In this document: positions 1 to 11,489 of the stretch, piece by piece
Layout of the letters: each line of letters opens with the position of its first letter
How positions within the stretch are numbered: position 1 is the first letter of the stretch
Source of the DNA: Tetmemena sp. SeJ-2015
Taxonomy: Eukaryota; Ciliophora; Spirotrichea; Sporadotrichida; Oxytrichidae
Length of the DNA stretch: 64,000 bases
Assembly: GCA_027382625.1 (NCBI GenBank)
Contig: JAJKFJ010022837.1
Coordinates: 124,001-188,000 of the forward strand
Reading direction: 5' to 3'
Notes under the pieces: generated by a model
Database searches by the model: none
What the model saw: only the letters and a program-made list of their open reading frames with translations
What the model was told of the DNA's origin: nothing
Translations under genes and position numbers: made by a program

Positions 1-587
1 TGGTTTGATTTATACTGTCTAAGCATTAGTCAGAGTCTCAACAGACAAGTGATCTATAGCATATAACTCTAAAACTAAAAACAAGAGTCTTTTTCTAAGA
101 TTTAGTTGCACTAACCACTCAATTTGGAGCCCTTTGTTGCTATTTCTCAAGTCTTACATATCTTTCATGCTTTCAAGAGATAAAAGAAGACTGAGTCTCC
201 CTAAGTTCAACATCACTGAAATAGTCGATGCTGAAAAGCAAGTTCAACTTATCAAAGGCTTCTCAAGAAAGTGCTTAGTCGTCAAGTGATGATATACAGA
301 TCGTCTAAGTGAGAAATACGAATCTTGTTTAGCTAATGAGTTAGAGATTTTAATTTTATAAAAGTTAATTTAACTTAGTTTATTCAAATTTATAAATAAA
401 AGCATTCTTCATTCTGTGAAAAATCAATGAAAAGTGCTGTAATCAGGTAACTAGTGGCAGTGTAGGAATCTTGAGTGAGTTTGGCTTCTATTCTTTGGCA
501 TTAGATCACGCTTACAAGCCAACTGACCCTACTCTAAGTTAGGACCCTAAATATAGCTTCTTACCAACGATTGAAGAGTGTAGATGA
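1..587 (+). CDS. Unidentified protein, partial at window start
   Basis: Plus-strand coding with TAA/TAG as glutamine. Frame 1 is open from the first base. A second coding-like frame follows from about 168, with a Met start and KFNITEIVDAEKQVQLIKGF. After removal of an IES at 340-430 the frame reads CLANEKCCNQVTSGSVGIL and continues to TGA at 585-587. The frame change between about 160 and 290 means at least one more insert or a separate small gene is involved. I do not recognise the product. A Cys-rich stretch (CLANEKCC) and several aromatic residues are all that stand out. It converges on the minus-strand gene at 752-1246. Confidence 0.4.
340..430. other. IES, pointer AATGA
   Basis: AATGA occurs at 335-339 and 426-430. 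The 91 bp between them, counting one copy, are AT-rich and break the frame. Excision joins the CLA codons to NEKCCNQV in one open frame. Confidence 0.65.
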
Positions 588-751
588 TTATATAAGCATC
601 ATGGAAAAGATGTTGATGAAATTTACTTGTACAAAATAATTAGTTTCTTAATTTAATTAAAAAATGAGAGTATTTTAAACCTGTTTTCTTCTTAATTCTA
701 TCATAGAGTTAAAATGCACCATTAACATAGAAATTAAAGTATAAATTATTG

Positions 752-1246
752 TCATAGCTTTACAAACTCCTCCTATTCGATCGCTTTAATAAATAATACC
801 ATCTTTAAATTTTAATTGTAGCTTTGATTTTAGATTCCTTTATAGCTCTGATTCTCTCTTCTTGTATTTCCAAGTCTAAATGAATTCAGTAAACATTAAA
901 TTGGTGAGAGAGAATTAAAGATACCTAGTTAAGTGGCTAATGCTTCTGCCTCTTTTTTTTATTTGTCTTCAAAGTCCATAAGGAAGTTTAGCATCCGAGA
1001 ATTAGTTTTATGTAAAGCTCGAACGCAATCTAATTAACTTAAAAATAATTTATCTAAACAATCTTAGAGACATTTCTTTTCAGAGCTATATAGCGCAGGG
1101 TCCTTGAAATTCAAGCAGCGAGGCATACACATCTAGTTTATTTGAGTTAGAGAGTGACCTATTATGGCCGATGACTTTTCCTTCTTTAACTTTTTTAGAT
1201 TTTTCTCCTGCTCTTCAAGCTCTTATAAACTGACTCTTTTCTCCAT
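752..1246 (-). CDS. Small Tim-like (twin CX3C) protein
   Basis: An uninterrupted 164-codon minus-strand frame, from ATG at 1246-1244 to TGA at 754-752, with several TAA/TAG glutamines. Residues about 40-65 hold two CX3C motifs, CMPRC and CLQDC, 14 residues apart. This is the spacing of the Tim8/9/10/13 family of intermembrane-space chaperones that escort hydrophobic proteins across the mitochondrial intermembrane space. The N-terminus is a charged helix (ELEEQEKNLKKLKKEK). The protein is longer than usual small Tims (about 80-110 residues), with an extra C-terminal tail. The family call rests on the cysteine pattern only, so another twin-CX3C protein is possible. No IES or intron is seen. It lies just beyond the 3' end of the next minus-strand gene. 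Confidence 0.6.
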
Positions 1247-1348
1247 TTTGAAGTGGCTAAGTTAATATAATAATGCAGATGAGTGGTTTATAAATTTGAA
1301 GTTTATACTTACACAGGGAATAATGGGCATACTAAAAATAATTTTTTC

Positions 1349-4213
1349 TCAGTCTTCCGATTTAAAGTGGGATGAGACTGAAGTGGAACATGTACTTTTC
1401 CTGTGGCATGAATAATTAAATTTGAGCTCTCCTCCTATGTAAAAGTCATCTGACTCTTCAATCATAAATTCAGAGTCAATGACCATTTCAGACTGATTCT
1501 CAATCTCCAGCTCCAAATCACTTATAATAGAGACTAGTAAAAGACTCCTCGTTTAGAATTCTCAGCTTCAGAGGGATGTCGATCAGAGTTAAGGGAGGAC
1601 TTGGAACTATGCACTGAATCAACTGCGAAGAATGGCATTACTGGTCTAGCTATATCGAGTTGTACGGGTCCTCAGAAGGATTCAAGTCCAATAGATCACT
1701 TGTCTAATTAAATCGGAGAATTTCAATTTTCGCTTTTTAATTAATGCTTAGAACCAGTTGATGGTGATGCTTTGATTCCTAACAGTTGTGGTTCAACACT
1801 CTGAGATATGGAATACCATGAGAAGAGAAGCTCTCCGAACTGATCAATTTCTAGCTTTTTCTTTTGATTACTTGCAGCATTATGTGAATTAGACTCTGGA
1901 GCATTCTAAATCTTGACTCTGAATATTTGCTCGAAACTTTCCCCAGGAGAAAGTCTCACAGTGTCATTCGTTCCTCCGCTAGAGAGCAGAGTTGAAACTG
2001 TGGATACCCTTTCAACCCTGGAGGTGTCGGTTATCTCTAGATTGACTCCTTGCAAGCAAACATCTTTGCTCACACTTTATGAAATGAAGGTGCAATTCAA
2101 CCAGCTTTCTTCATTGTTAGGAGCAACAAGAGTAGATAGTTAACTTATATGATTTCGAAGTTTCAAGTTTTGGATAAAAGGATCCGAATTCTTAATGATA
2201 AGAAATTTTGAATGGGCTCACACTGTGAATTTTAAGTGTCTTGCGATGACTCTGTCTCATATTTTTACTCCAATTTTATTATGCTTATCAGAATTCTAAG
2301 TAAATCCATATCTAAAAATTAGGTTGACAGTTGTGACACCTTCAGTGTATATCTTAAATCCAAATCTGAGTTTTCTAGTATCTATATGCATATCTAGCTT
2401 GTTCCCTTGCTCTGTCTAGTAATCTACTTCTTGCATTTCTTTGGATTCTCTTTACTCTTCGCTTGTGCCTGGAGATCCAGACGGGTGGGTGTTTTAATAA
2501 TTCTCTCACATTTATTAAATAATAAAGAGCTCTCTCGAACCACATTCAAATTCTTGAAACTTCCGACTTGGCTTGATATCTCTTTATTCATATAAATTTA
2601 AGACGAGGCTAGAGTCTTAGAATCATCGATTAATCAAACCATCAAGTTCTAGTTCTCTAACTAGTTCGGACTAAAATATTCTTTAAGAATTTAAAATTTA
2701 AAATTATAACTGCTGCCATTTTCTTAGCCCAAATGTTATGTTGCTTCTATCGAAACTCCATCTACAACCACACTCATCTCTGTTAATGTAACATCTTCTG
2801 GCTCGAAGGAAAAGTATTCAGGGATTTATACCATAAGCAATTTACTTTGAGAGACTTGGCTTTTCATGATTTGGACTAGGGCTAAATACTTCGATCATAA
2901 CCTCGGTGAGTTGAACGAAGTCCCTCGGTAAGTTGATTTTCCTTGGATATGTAAAGCTCCCTTGAAAGAAATATGGGCCTATTCTTAGATAGCATAAAGT
3001 CTCCTTGAATTTCTTAGTTCATGGTATTCTCATTGAATCTTAGTATTACCTTTTTAACAGGAATTTCAATAAAATCATATTTGAACCAAGATAAAACTTA
3101 TTTCTTGCTCAAGCTGAGAACATATTTCAATGTTGAGCTTATTGTAATTATTGACTTGGATGTTTGACAAGTCAAAATGAGCTCTTGACCACAGCAACTT
3201 TGGTCCAACTATCTAACTTATAAGTTGTGAATTTGCTGGCTTAGCGTTGGCAACTTTGCTATCCTCAGCCTTGGCTTCCTCATGAAGGAGACTAAAGTCT
3301 TTTACTTTTTGGATGAGATCGTAGAATCTTGTCTATCTCTCTGCATTTGTCAATACTCTATCATAGTTGAGTATCTCCATTTCATAAACGAAAACATCCT
3401 CCATGCTCTCTTTTGCATTGGATTTAGCTTTCTCGACGAATTTGAGAGCTTCTTATATCCAACCCTCTTAAATCAAAGACCTTGCAATCTATCTAAAAAC
3501 TTTAAAGCTTTACTAAGAATACTAATTTATACGCTATCCTCTGTATTTCTATGTCTTAACTCCGTTCTGATCAGTCTAGGCGAGCACGAATTCTGAGATG
3601 TGATAAGTGATAAAATGCACCATTCTTCTAAATACCAATCCCGCATTGCCCTTCATCTGTCTCGACTTGCTCTTATACTTTAGAAGAAAAAAAAGCTTTT
3701 ATAAACCAATTAAATACTAAGAAATTGCTTTCTAGGCATAATCAAGTACAAGAGAATCAACATCGCAGATAGTTTCTTGATATATCTTGTATTTTTCTAC
3801 TAGAAACTTTTGATCTGTCTGAGTCTTAGAGTTTCCTCCCAATGGGTCTCTCAAGTCCTAAAGTATGACATCCTTGCCTATGTAATTGTACTACTTTGGT
3901 ACCATGTTAATACAAATGGATTAACAAGCTAATTACAAGTCTGGATATATGTTAGTTAACAGACTTATATTTATGATAGATATATGTTCTACATTTCAGC
4001 CACTCCTTTGAATAGGTCTATAGTAGGATTGTTGCTTGCAAAGGAAACGAGTCTCTGAAACTCTTATTTTCTCGCAATCTGAGTCCTTTCTTAATATATA
4101 AATACCTCTTTTCAAATACACTATCGCTATCAATTAAGATATTTTAAAGTTACCTGATTGGAGGCTGCTCTTGTGCTAACTAAAATTAATTAATTATTAT
4201 AATGATGTGGCAT
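1349..4213 (-). CDS. Large protein, possible TRAPP II/III subunit (TRAPPC9/10/11-like)
   Basis: Long minus-strand coding locus. The ATG at 4213-4211 begins MPHHYNNQLILVSTRAASNQ. After an IES with pointer TCAG the frame continues through IARKQEFQRL, a putative ATG-pointer IES near 3903-3995 and a long helical region (ARSLIQEGWIQEALKFVEKA). Beta-rich segments follow, such as PVKKVILRF near 3070 and ITDTSRVERVSTVSTLL near 2000. Helical repeats followed by Ig-like strands fit the large TRAPP tethering subunits of ER-Golgi traffic, but no motif is diagnostic. Coding changes frame near 3100, 2900, 2200, 1700 and 1500. Only some of these have been matched to pointers, so extra short IESs, sequence errors or decay remain possible. 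The last in-frame TGA is taken as 1351-1349. Confidence 0.4.
4083..4157. other. IES, pointer TCAG (CTGA on +)
   Basis: CTGA occurs at 4079-4082 and 4154-4157. On the minus strand its removal joins AASNQ directly to IARKQEFQRL in frame. Confidence 0.65.
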
Positions 4214-5066
4214 CCTATTATACATTTATCGTTTGATTTTTGAAATTGTAGAAATATAATCAACTTTTGATTAGTTAACGAATTAATAATCAATTAATTA
4301 ACGATTCCCCTAAGGGGTATTCAGGCCAGTAGACATATAACAGTAAGTAAAAAATTTTTAATAGAGATTAGTAAGCTAAAATTTAAATATAGAGATTAAC
4401 TATATATAACTTACTTCAGATTTAAAAAAAATTAGAAATGGAGTTTTTTTCTCCATTACCCCTGTGGGCCCTCCTGATTAATTTTCTATTTTAATAATTC
4501 CCAAGCCCGCCCACCACCCAAACACGTGCAAGACAACTACAAACTAGGTAAATAAATATGCTTCTTAATTTCTATAGATATATTTTAGAGATCAAGTCAA
4601 GAAAAATAAAAACTCAAAATATTTCAGGTGCTATATAAGATGGAGTTCCACAGAATAAAATTAAGATAATAATTATTCTGAAAAACATGGAGTAAGTCAA
4701 AAATTATGTAATTATTTTAAATCCTTACTTTGCTTTCTTTTAGGTTTTGTGCACGGCGAGGGTGGTGGGTGGGCCTGGGAATTATTAAGATAGAAATTGA
4801 ATAATTGGGCGTAGAGATATACGAGAGAAAAATTTTCCATTACTAAAATCCGTAATGTGATGTAAGTTAATATAACAGATGTCTTTATTTATAATTTGGC
4901 TAATTAATGACTTATTGATATTAAGGCTCACAGTTATATATCTAATGGGTGAGTTCCCTAATGGCCCTATTTATTATTTTTTAATTCCCATTACGTTATT
5001 AACTACATTCTTAATATAGTTTTTACAATTTCAAAAATCAAACGATAAATGCATAATATTATCCAA
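4214..5066. mobile_element. Degenerate inverted-repeat element, about 850 bp, non-coding
   Basis: The outer ends match as inverted copies: TATTATRCATTTATCG followed by TTTGATTTTTGAAATTGT at 4216-4250, and its complement at 5022-5064. Further inside, a C-rich block at 4470-4535 (CCCGCCCACCACCC) is mirrored by GGGTGGTGGGTGGGCC at 4758-4776. The arms are therefore roughly 300 bp each and partly diverged. No coding frame is seen. ATCC flanks both ends as a possible 4-bp pointer or target repeat. It fills the space between the end of the RGG/FG gene and the ATG of the TRAPP-like gene. Confidence 0.65.
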
Positions 5067-6240
5067 AATCAGACACTGCGTTATTGCTTGCTTAGAGACT
5101 TGACCCGCCAAATAATTGAGAAGTCTAATTCTATGTAGTTACTGTAGTTCCTGACACCATCGTGACATTGCCAAAAGTATTCTGAGTGCTCTGTAAATTA
5201 TTAAAATAGTAAGATTAATTTGACTGTTTTAAATTAGGTTGACTACCAAATGCACCAGAGATTTGCATTGAGTTCTGTGACATATTCAAATCTTGATTCT
5301 AAGCTTAGCTTATCTAACCAAACTGGCTAAATCCTGCTCCTCCATTAGGTGCATTACTTGCACCACCGAGACCTCCAAAGGCCCCAAAGCCTTGAGCTGA
5401 TGAAGCTGCTGGTGCGTTAACTCCAAAAGCTCCACCTTAGTAACCTTATGCTGAAGATGATTATGGAATCTAATTCAAGACTGAGGGAATATTCTACTGC
5501 TGGAAAGCTTGAGGCTGGACAAAGGAAACTGCTCTGCTTTATGGTGCAGGTTGATTGAAGCTTCCTTAATTCTGTTAGGGAGCTCCGCCATAGAATCCTC
5601 CGAACCCTCCTCCACTTCCAGCGTTCATTCCAGAGTTTGCTTGATTCTCAAATGGAAAAGTAAATACCTCAAATTGTGATGGAGCATCATCTTGCATTGA
5701 ACTATCTCCTCCAAATCCGCCTCCTCTTCCCCTGCCATAGCCTCTGCCACGTCCACCTCGATCATTTACTTCATTATATTATATTGATCACCCTAATAGC
5801 CTCCTCTGTCTCCTTAATAGTTTCCCCTTCCTTAATAGCCTCCCCTATAACCACCTCTGTCGTTTTAACCTTGGTAGCTTCCTCTATCATTCTGACCTTG
5901 GTAACCACCTCTATAGCCTCCTCTTTCATTCTAGCCCTGATAGCCCCCTCTGTCATTTGAGCCCTAATAGCCTCCTCTGTAATTTGGATTGCCGCCTTCA
6001 AATCCTCTTCCCCTGCCTCTTCCTTATCCTTGGAAACTTTGTTGCTCTTGATTCATGTTTTATGGCTAGAATTGATTTTGTTAAGGCTATTATTGCTGCT
6101 AGAAGTTTTAGTTGCCTCCTCTGTTTCCACCTCTGTATCCTCTGCCCCTCTACCCTCCTTGATCTATATAAATTTATAGAAATATTATTTTGATCAAAGG
6201 TCCTAGTTTGCGCTTGCTGGACTTACGCCTGAGAAAACAT
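5038..6240 (-). CDS. RGG-box and FG-repeat protein
   Basis: ATG at 6240-6238. With three short IESs removed, the frame reads an N-terminal Q-rich part with RGRG and RGGN motifs, then about five repeats of the type NDRGGYQGQ, a GRGRGGGFGG stretch, and a C-terminal half rich in FG, GGF, Q, N and S (GAFGVNA, GFGAFGGLGG, FSQFGQ). RGG boxes bind RNA and are methylation targets; FG-rich tails occur in nucleoporin-like and hnRNP-like proteins. No RRM or zinc finger is visible, so the exact role is open. The last in-frame TGA falls in the arm of the neighbouring inverted-repeat element (5040-5038), so the true 3' end may differ. Confidence 0.7.
5195..5227. other. IES, pointer ACAG (CTGT on +)
   Basis: CTGT occurs at 5191-5194 and 5224-5227 around an AT-rich insert. 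Removal joins PNLKQ to STQNTFGNV on the minus strand. Confidence 0.6.
5765..5790. other. IES, pointer TGATC (GATCA on +), 26 bp
   Basis: GATCA occurs at 5760-5764 and 5786-5790. Without removal the RGG repeat loses its frame. With removal the frame reads GYQGDRGGRGRGYGRGR. Confidence 0.75.
6165..6195. other. IES, pointer GATCAA
   Basis: TTGATC on + at 6159-6164 and 6190-6195. Removal restores TFDQGGQRGRGYRGG near the N-terminus of the RGG/FG protein. Confidence 0.7.
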
Positions 6241-6624
6241 TCTTATTTATTATAATACATTTTTTTTTATCAAATTTATTAAATATTCTCTCTAGTAAAA
6301 ATTTCCATTTTTAATATAGAGATGAAGAAATAAGGGTTGCATATTCTAAGTCTTAGTTTAATTTACTCGATTTTGGCCAGAAAAGTACAAAAAATGACAC
6401 TCTAAACAAAAGTATGAAACTAATTTACTTTTAGCAGAGAAGGATATTGTTATAGATAAAAGCATAAATATATATATTAATTTCCTATAATATTTATCCC
6501 CAGACTAATTATTAATATTTTAATATACTCAAAGCAATAATAAACCCTCACAGTTGAACAGCAGAAAAAAGCAGACAGAGTAAATTTGTACTTACTTATG
6601 AATTTGGTATTCTATTATTTTGAG
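6241..6624. other. AT-rich intergenic spacer
   Basis: It lies between two divergent genes and probably holds both promoters. I see only A/T runs and no coding frame. Confidence 0.5.
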
Positions 6625-9600
6625 ATGCTTAAAAGAAGAAATAGAATAGAGTCTACTGACAACGAAGAGGAGGAAGACATTTTCCAGTATATAGAGAAAA
6701 GAGACAGATACATTTAGAAAAGCCACTATTCTTTATATAAGCTTTATTATAAGATAGTCAGTTGTGAATGATAACTTCAAACATCTCTGGAAAATGAAGA
6801 AATCTTGCAATAATATATTTTTTTATTAACCTTTGCATTTTTTGCTAATCTGTGATAAGGGAGGTATTGTAGCAACACTCTAATTCTTAAGTTAGCAAAA
6901 GATTATCCATTAATTCCAAACCATAATTGTCCAGCTCGAACCTGCAAGTTATTTCTAAGCTAAACTCCTAAGCCCTGAGTAAACAGGGACCAAGAGAAGT
7001 TAGCGGAAGAGTTTAAAAAGTCAACAGCTGAGTATTCTCTAAATAAGTGCGGGTGGTCAATGACAACAGTTCCAAGAGCAATAACAAAACTGTCAACGTA
7101 GACACTTTTGAGGAATTTACAGCTTCTTAATGCGTTTATTATGTCTTTAGTTTTAAAAGCCTATATGGATACTGGATGAGAGGAATTTGATCCCAAAAAT
7201 AATGGGTAAATTAAAACTCAGAAAACAAAAAAGGACATTACCACTCGCTATCCAGAGTCGAATATTTCTCTTTTCATTTTTAATTGCTCTTATATTTCGA
7301 GTCGCAAGATTACATTGATTAAAGCAGCGGTGGAGGATCCTTCCACAAGCGCAGTAGATAGAAAACGTTCTCTATTCTTGAAAAGAGAAAATTTCAGGAC
7401 AGTTAGCAATCTAGTGATTTAAATAACTCCAGGGACACTACACAACCTTTTGACTTCAATAGCAAGTAACCGTATGGGTCTCAAATTTTAAGAAGAGCTG
7501 ACAGTCAGGACTCTTTCAAAACAAGACTGAAAAAAGGCCAAAACTAGACCTCTAAGCACTCAGAGAAAACTGAGAGTGAAAGACCGAAAGGAGAAAGCTT
7601 CTTGGAGAAGAGATCTCATGACGAATCAGTTAAAAATATGATTTAAATGCTATGTGTACTTATGTTTTAGAGTTTACAAGAGTAAAAGCAGGAATAGAAT
7701 CAGCAACTTGGCGGGAGGGTAAAAATTCAACACGGCGGATGTCATATCTTCGAAGAAAAACGACTAAAGCAGTGGAACTCACAGCACTGGAAGGATATCA
7801 TTCGTTCACAAAAGAAACTTGAACGAGATTTCTAAAATAATGCAGAGCAGTAGTGAGGAGGAAGACTTCTATGTAACTCAGGTACCCTAAGGTGTATTAA
7901 GAGAGTCACTTCATTCTCTTAGTTCAAATGAATTTTACAAATTATTATCTTGTATCGAAGAGGAATAGAATTAGAAGGGCCACAGTTACAAAGAACACCA
8001 AATTTGCAGGGGACAGAAATGTCATGGAAATTAAATTTCTTACTTTTAGAAAAAATCTTCTTTAGTTAAACTATAGAGAATCAAGTCAAGAATATTGAAA
8101 AGAGAGCATAGAAGAAATTTGAAGAACCGATTTTCGATCCGAACGCTAAGCCCTCGAAGAAGAAAAGCCTCAAAAGACGAACCCAGCTCAGATTTGAGTT
8201 TGATCCAGATGAGTCAGACACTGAACTGCCATAGATTGTGAGAGTAGGTAGACCTCAGCTCACAGCAAACGAGTACCTAAAGTTGTTCAATTAGAAAGAT
8301 CAAATGCACGGAGATCGAGAGAAGGCTCAGAATATAAATTACTTTCAAAATTTTTCTTTATAAGCATTTTTATATAGCAGCCAATATCATATTGCCTCGG
8401 GATAACTCAGAGTACATGCAAAATCCAATGTTTAATAAGCAAAAGAAGCTAGATAAGAACATAAACTTACACTTGCAGGATCTGTTCTCCATCTCACAAA
8501 TTGAAGAGAAAACCATCCTAGCTATTCATGAGTAGCAAAACATCTATGATGATGATATATTCTAGGAAAATCTTAAAATGCATATCCTATCGCAGAAGCA
8601 GATTATAATGATATAGATTTTGTTTAAAAGTGCAAATTAAAATAAGATACAAGAGAAGTAGTCCTAGATTTTAAACGCCAATCATTCTTATGATATTCAA
8701 AGCAACTCAGAATCTTTTTAATTAGATTAAAGCTAAAGAGGCCTATACGTTTAAATTTGAATTAACCCTGAATTTAATATGCTTTATACTAGAGTTAACA
8801 TGATGGTAGCATCTACAATCAAAGTATGATAGGTTTTGGAAGTACTCTTGAACAATCAAAGCTTCCTTAGGGAATTTAAATCAAGCAAACTACAGCAAAC
8901 AATTCACCTCAAGCCAGGCCCACCCAAAGCAAGAAATAGAGTCCTAACATTTCTCCCTCGTCATAGTAAGTCGATGCTAAGTCCTCCTCTAAGCTTTTGC
9001 AAATGAAGCTTAAACTAGACCTTGAGAAAGTTCACTAAAGCCAATAGGAGTTTTTAATTTTGTGTCATTTGTAATTATCTTAGTCTCAAAAGAATAGTCC
9101 TCCAAATTAAGCTTATGAAGATATGTAAACTTTATAATCCTATTTAATGAAAGCTACATCTAGTCCTGAATAAGCAAGTGCAAAATCAAAGCTAGTAGAG
9201 AATATAAATTAACTGAAGTTGCAAAAGCAAGTGGAGAAATTCCAAGCAAAACTCAAGAAAATTCAAGAGCAAAATTTGTAGTAGTAAAAGGAGAAGCAAA
9301 GAGAGGCATAACTTTAGAAAAGAAAGCAGAAAGAATTGTTGCAATAAAAGATTGAGAACAGTGAGAGATCAAGAGTATCTACAGCACTCCAATTATAGAT
9401 TGTTTATATAGAGCAAGGTTTCAATTGTAGAATAAAATAGCAAACACTGAGTTTAAGGGCACTCCTCTACCTAATCATGCATCGAGCTTAACTCACTAAG
9501 TTTAGAAAGCCCCTTTTGTAAAGTTGAAGAAGCTCACTTATAATACACTCTCTATTATAATTAGCTCTTTAGCGATAAGGTGAAAGAGATGGACGTGTTC

Positions 9601-11149
9601 AATAAAAAGAAGATGATAGATGATTACGATTCGAATACCCTAAAGACTGTGAGGAAACTTGGAGAAACTGAGTACAGAGTTTACGTTAGAGATCAATTAG
9701 CGAATGGTAGTGAAGAGTTGCTTATACTATAGTAAAATATTGTCCTTAGTTTTAGGAGATCTATTGCTTGATAAGAATCTTGAGAGTGCAATGAGAATAC
9801 CTAAAACCCTGAAAGAATAGATGGAGCATAAGTTCAGTATCAAGTAGAACGAGTTAGAGCCCTTCTTTCATGAAGAAGTAGAGAAGAAGAATAAGTTTAT
9901 GACGGTCAAAGTCAAAATTCCCTAAGATAAACACTTCAGTCTCATGGAACTTAACAAGATGGAATTTTAAAAAGAGATTGAGAAGGTGGAGTAAGATATT
10001 CAGGACTCAGAACACAAGTCAAAGAGAGAGTACACTATATAAGGAATATGAATTATGCTTTCTATAAAAGTACATTAGATAAAAATTGACTGAAAGGCTA
10101 CACTAGAAATCTATGAAGGATTTCCAGAATAAGACTGCTTATACAGAGCAAGGCTTCTCATTTCCTTAGCTGCTAACCCAATCCACGAAGGATGATGACG
10201 AGACCACAATTCGATCTGGAAACACTAATACCTTGGACAAAAAACTCTCTCCATCGAAGTCTAGGAATGTCTCTTTTTTATTGGAAAGAGATCCTAGTGC
10301 ACAACTATTAATGGAAAAAGATCCATACCTCATGAGTTAAACTTAATCATCCACTCTTAATCGCAACTCAAAATCTTCCATATTAAACGTTCGCTCAAAG
10401 TCAAATTTGGAACTATAAAATAGAATGCCGCGTATACATATGAAGGTAGCCGGGCAATATCCATCTTCTGGTATACTAAAAAAGGAAAATTAGCTCTTTG
10501 TGAAAATCAAGAATTAATAGAGCGAGCTCTTCGACTAATCTAAATCAGTATTCGATAACATGGTAAAAACTTAGCGTGAGGAGGAATGTCTCAGCATCTT
10601 GGATGATTCTTAAGCCACTCTTAAGACTCTCAATCGAATAGTTAAAGATAAGATTAAGAACCAAACGAAAGAAGTGGAGTTCGGTTCTCCAAGCCATTCT
10701 AATTTAAATGCTTTTAAATTTGAGAGCGAGATTAGACTCGATAGCTGAGAGCTAACAGGAATATCGATTCATAAAAGCCATTTCTTAATTTCTTAGTCTC
10801 TCTTTAATATGCAAACTTATCTAAGTAAAATACTTAGCTTTTGAATGTCAGAGGCCTTGGCTCAGATCCCAATTCCGCATCAAAGCTTCCCTCACACTCG
10901 CCCCTTTCTCTAACTTCTCCCTACTTTGCGGATAACTCAAACTCCTCCTAGCAGAGGAAAGGTAGCAATAGTGTTATAGGTCTCGAAAATCTAAACTACT
11001 TTGAAATGTACTAGAGTGAATTTTAGAATAAAGTGGTGCAGTGGTGTCAAGAGGAAGTCAAAGATCTCAACTACCAATTCTAAAAACTTAACTGGCTTGC
11101 AACCAAGTCTAATATAAAAGATCGCAAAAGAAGCGGCTTTAGCGATTGA
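6625..11149 (+). CDS. Q/K-rich coiled-coil protein, tandem paralog 1
   Basis: Plus-strand locus from ATG 6625 (MLKRRNRIESTDNEEEED) to TGA 11147-11149, made of many coding blocks separated by AT-rich inserts. Recognisable blocks: NDNSSKSNNKTVNVDTFEEF near 7060, KFEEPIFDPNAKPSKKK near 8120, DNSEYMQNPMFNKQKKLDKN near 8400, a long K/Q/E coiled coil at 9180-9380, QNELEPFFHEEVEKKNKF near 9850, and a C-terminal WCQEEVKDLNYQFQKLNWLATK near 11040. The same blocks occur in the same order in the next gene, which supports this reading. No known domain is recognised; a structural or cytoskeletal role is only a guess. Exact segment borders were not all worked out. Confidence 0.6.
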
Positions 11150-11489
11150 TACAAAGTCATATGAATTCAATTATGTATTTCAATTATAAGAATTAGATGA
11201 GGATTATCTACAGATTACTAAAGCACAGAGAATATTATTTTAGGGTAATGGATTTCTCCATTAGATTCGTGATTGCAAGATTAATTTTAGTTTAAATATT
11301 ATTTTGCAAAATTCTTTAATGATAAAATCCCGACTTTCAGTTCTCAACTAAGTCGACCAAACAAAGTTAAACATAATGATTTTAATCATTCTTCCAATTT
11401 TTATTAAAGTTGGTCTAAAGTAGCAACCTGAAGAAAAGTTAGCTATTATAGGACCAAGACTCAATCTTAGAAACTAACTGAGAACATAA

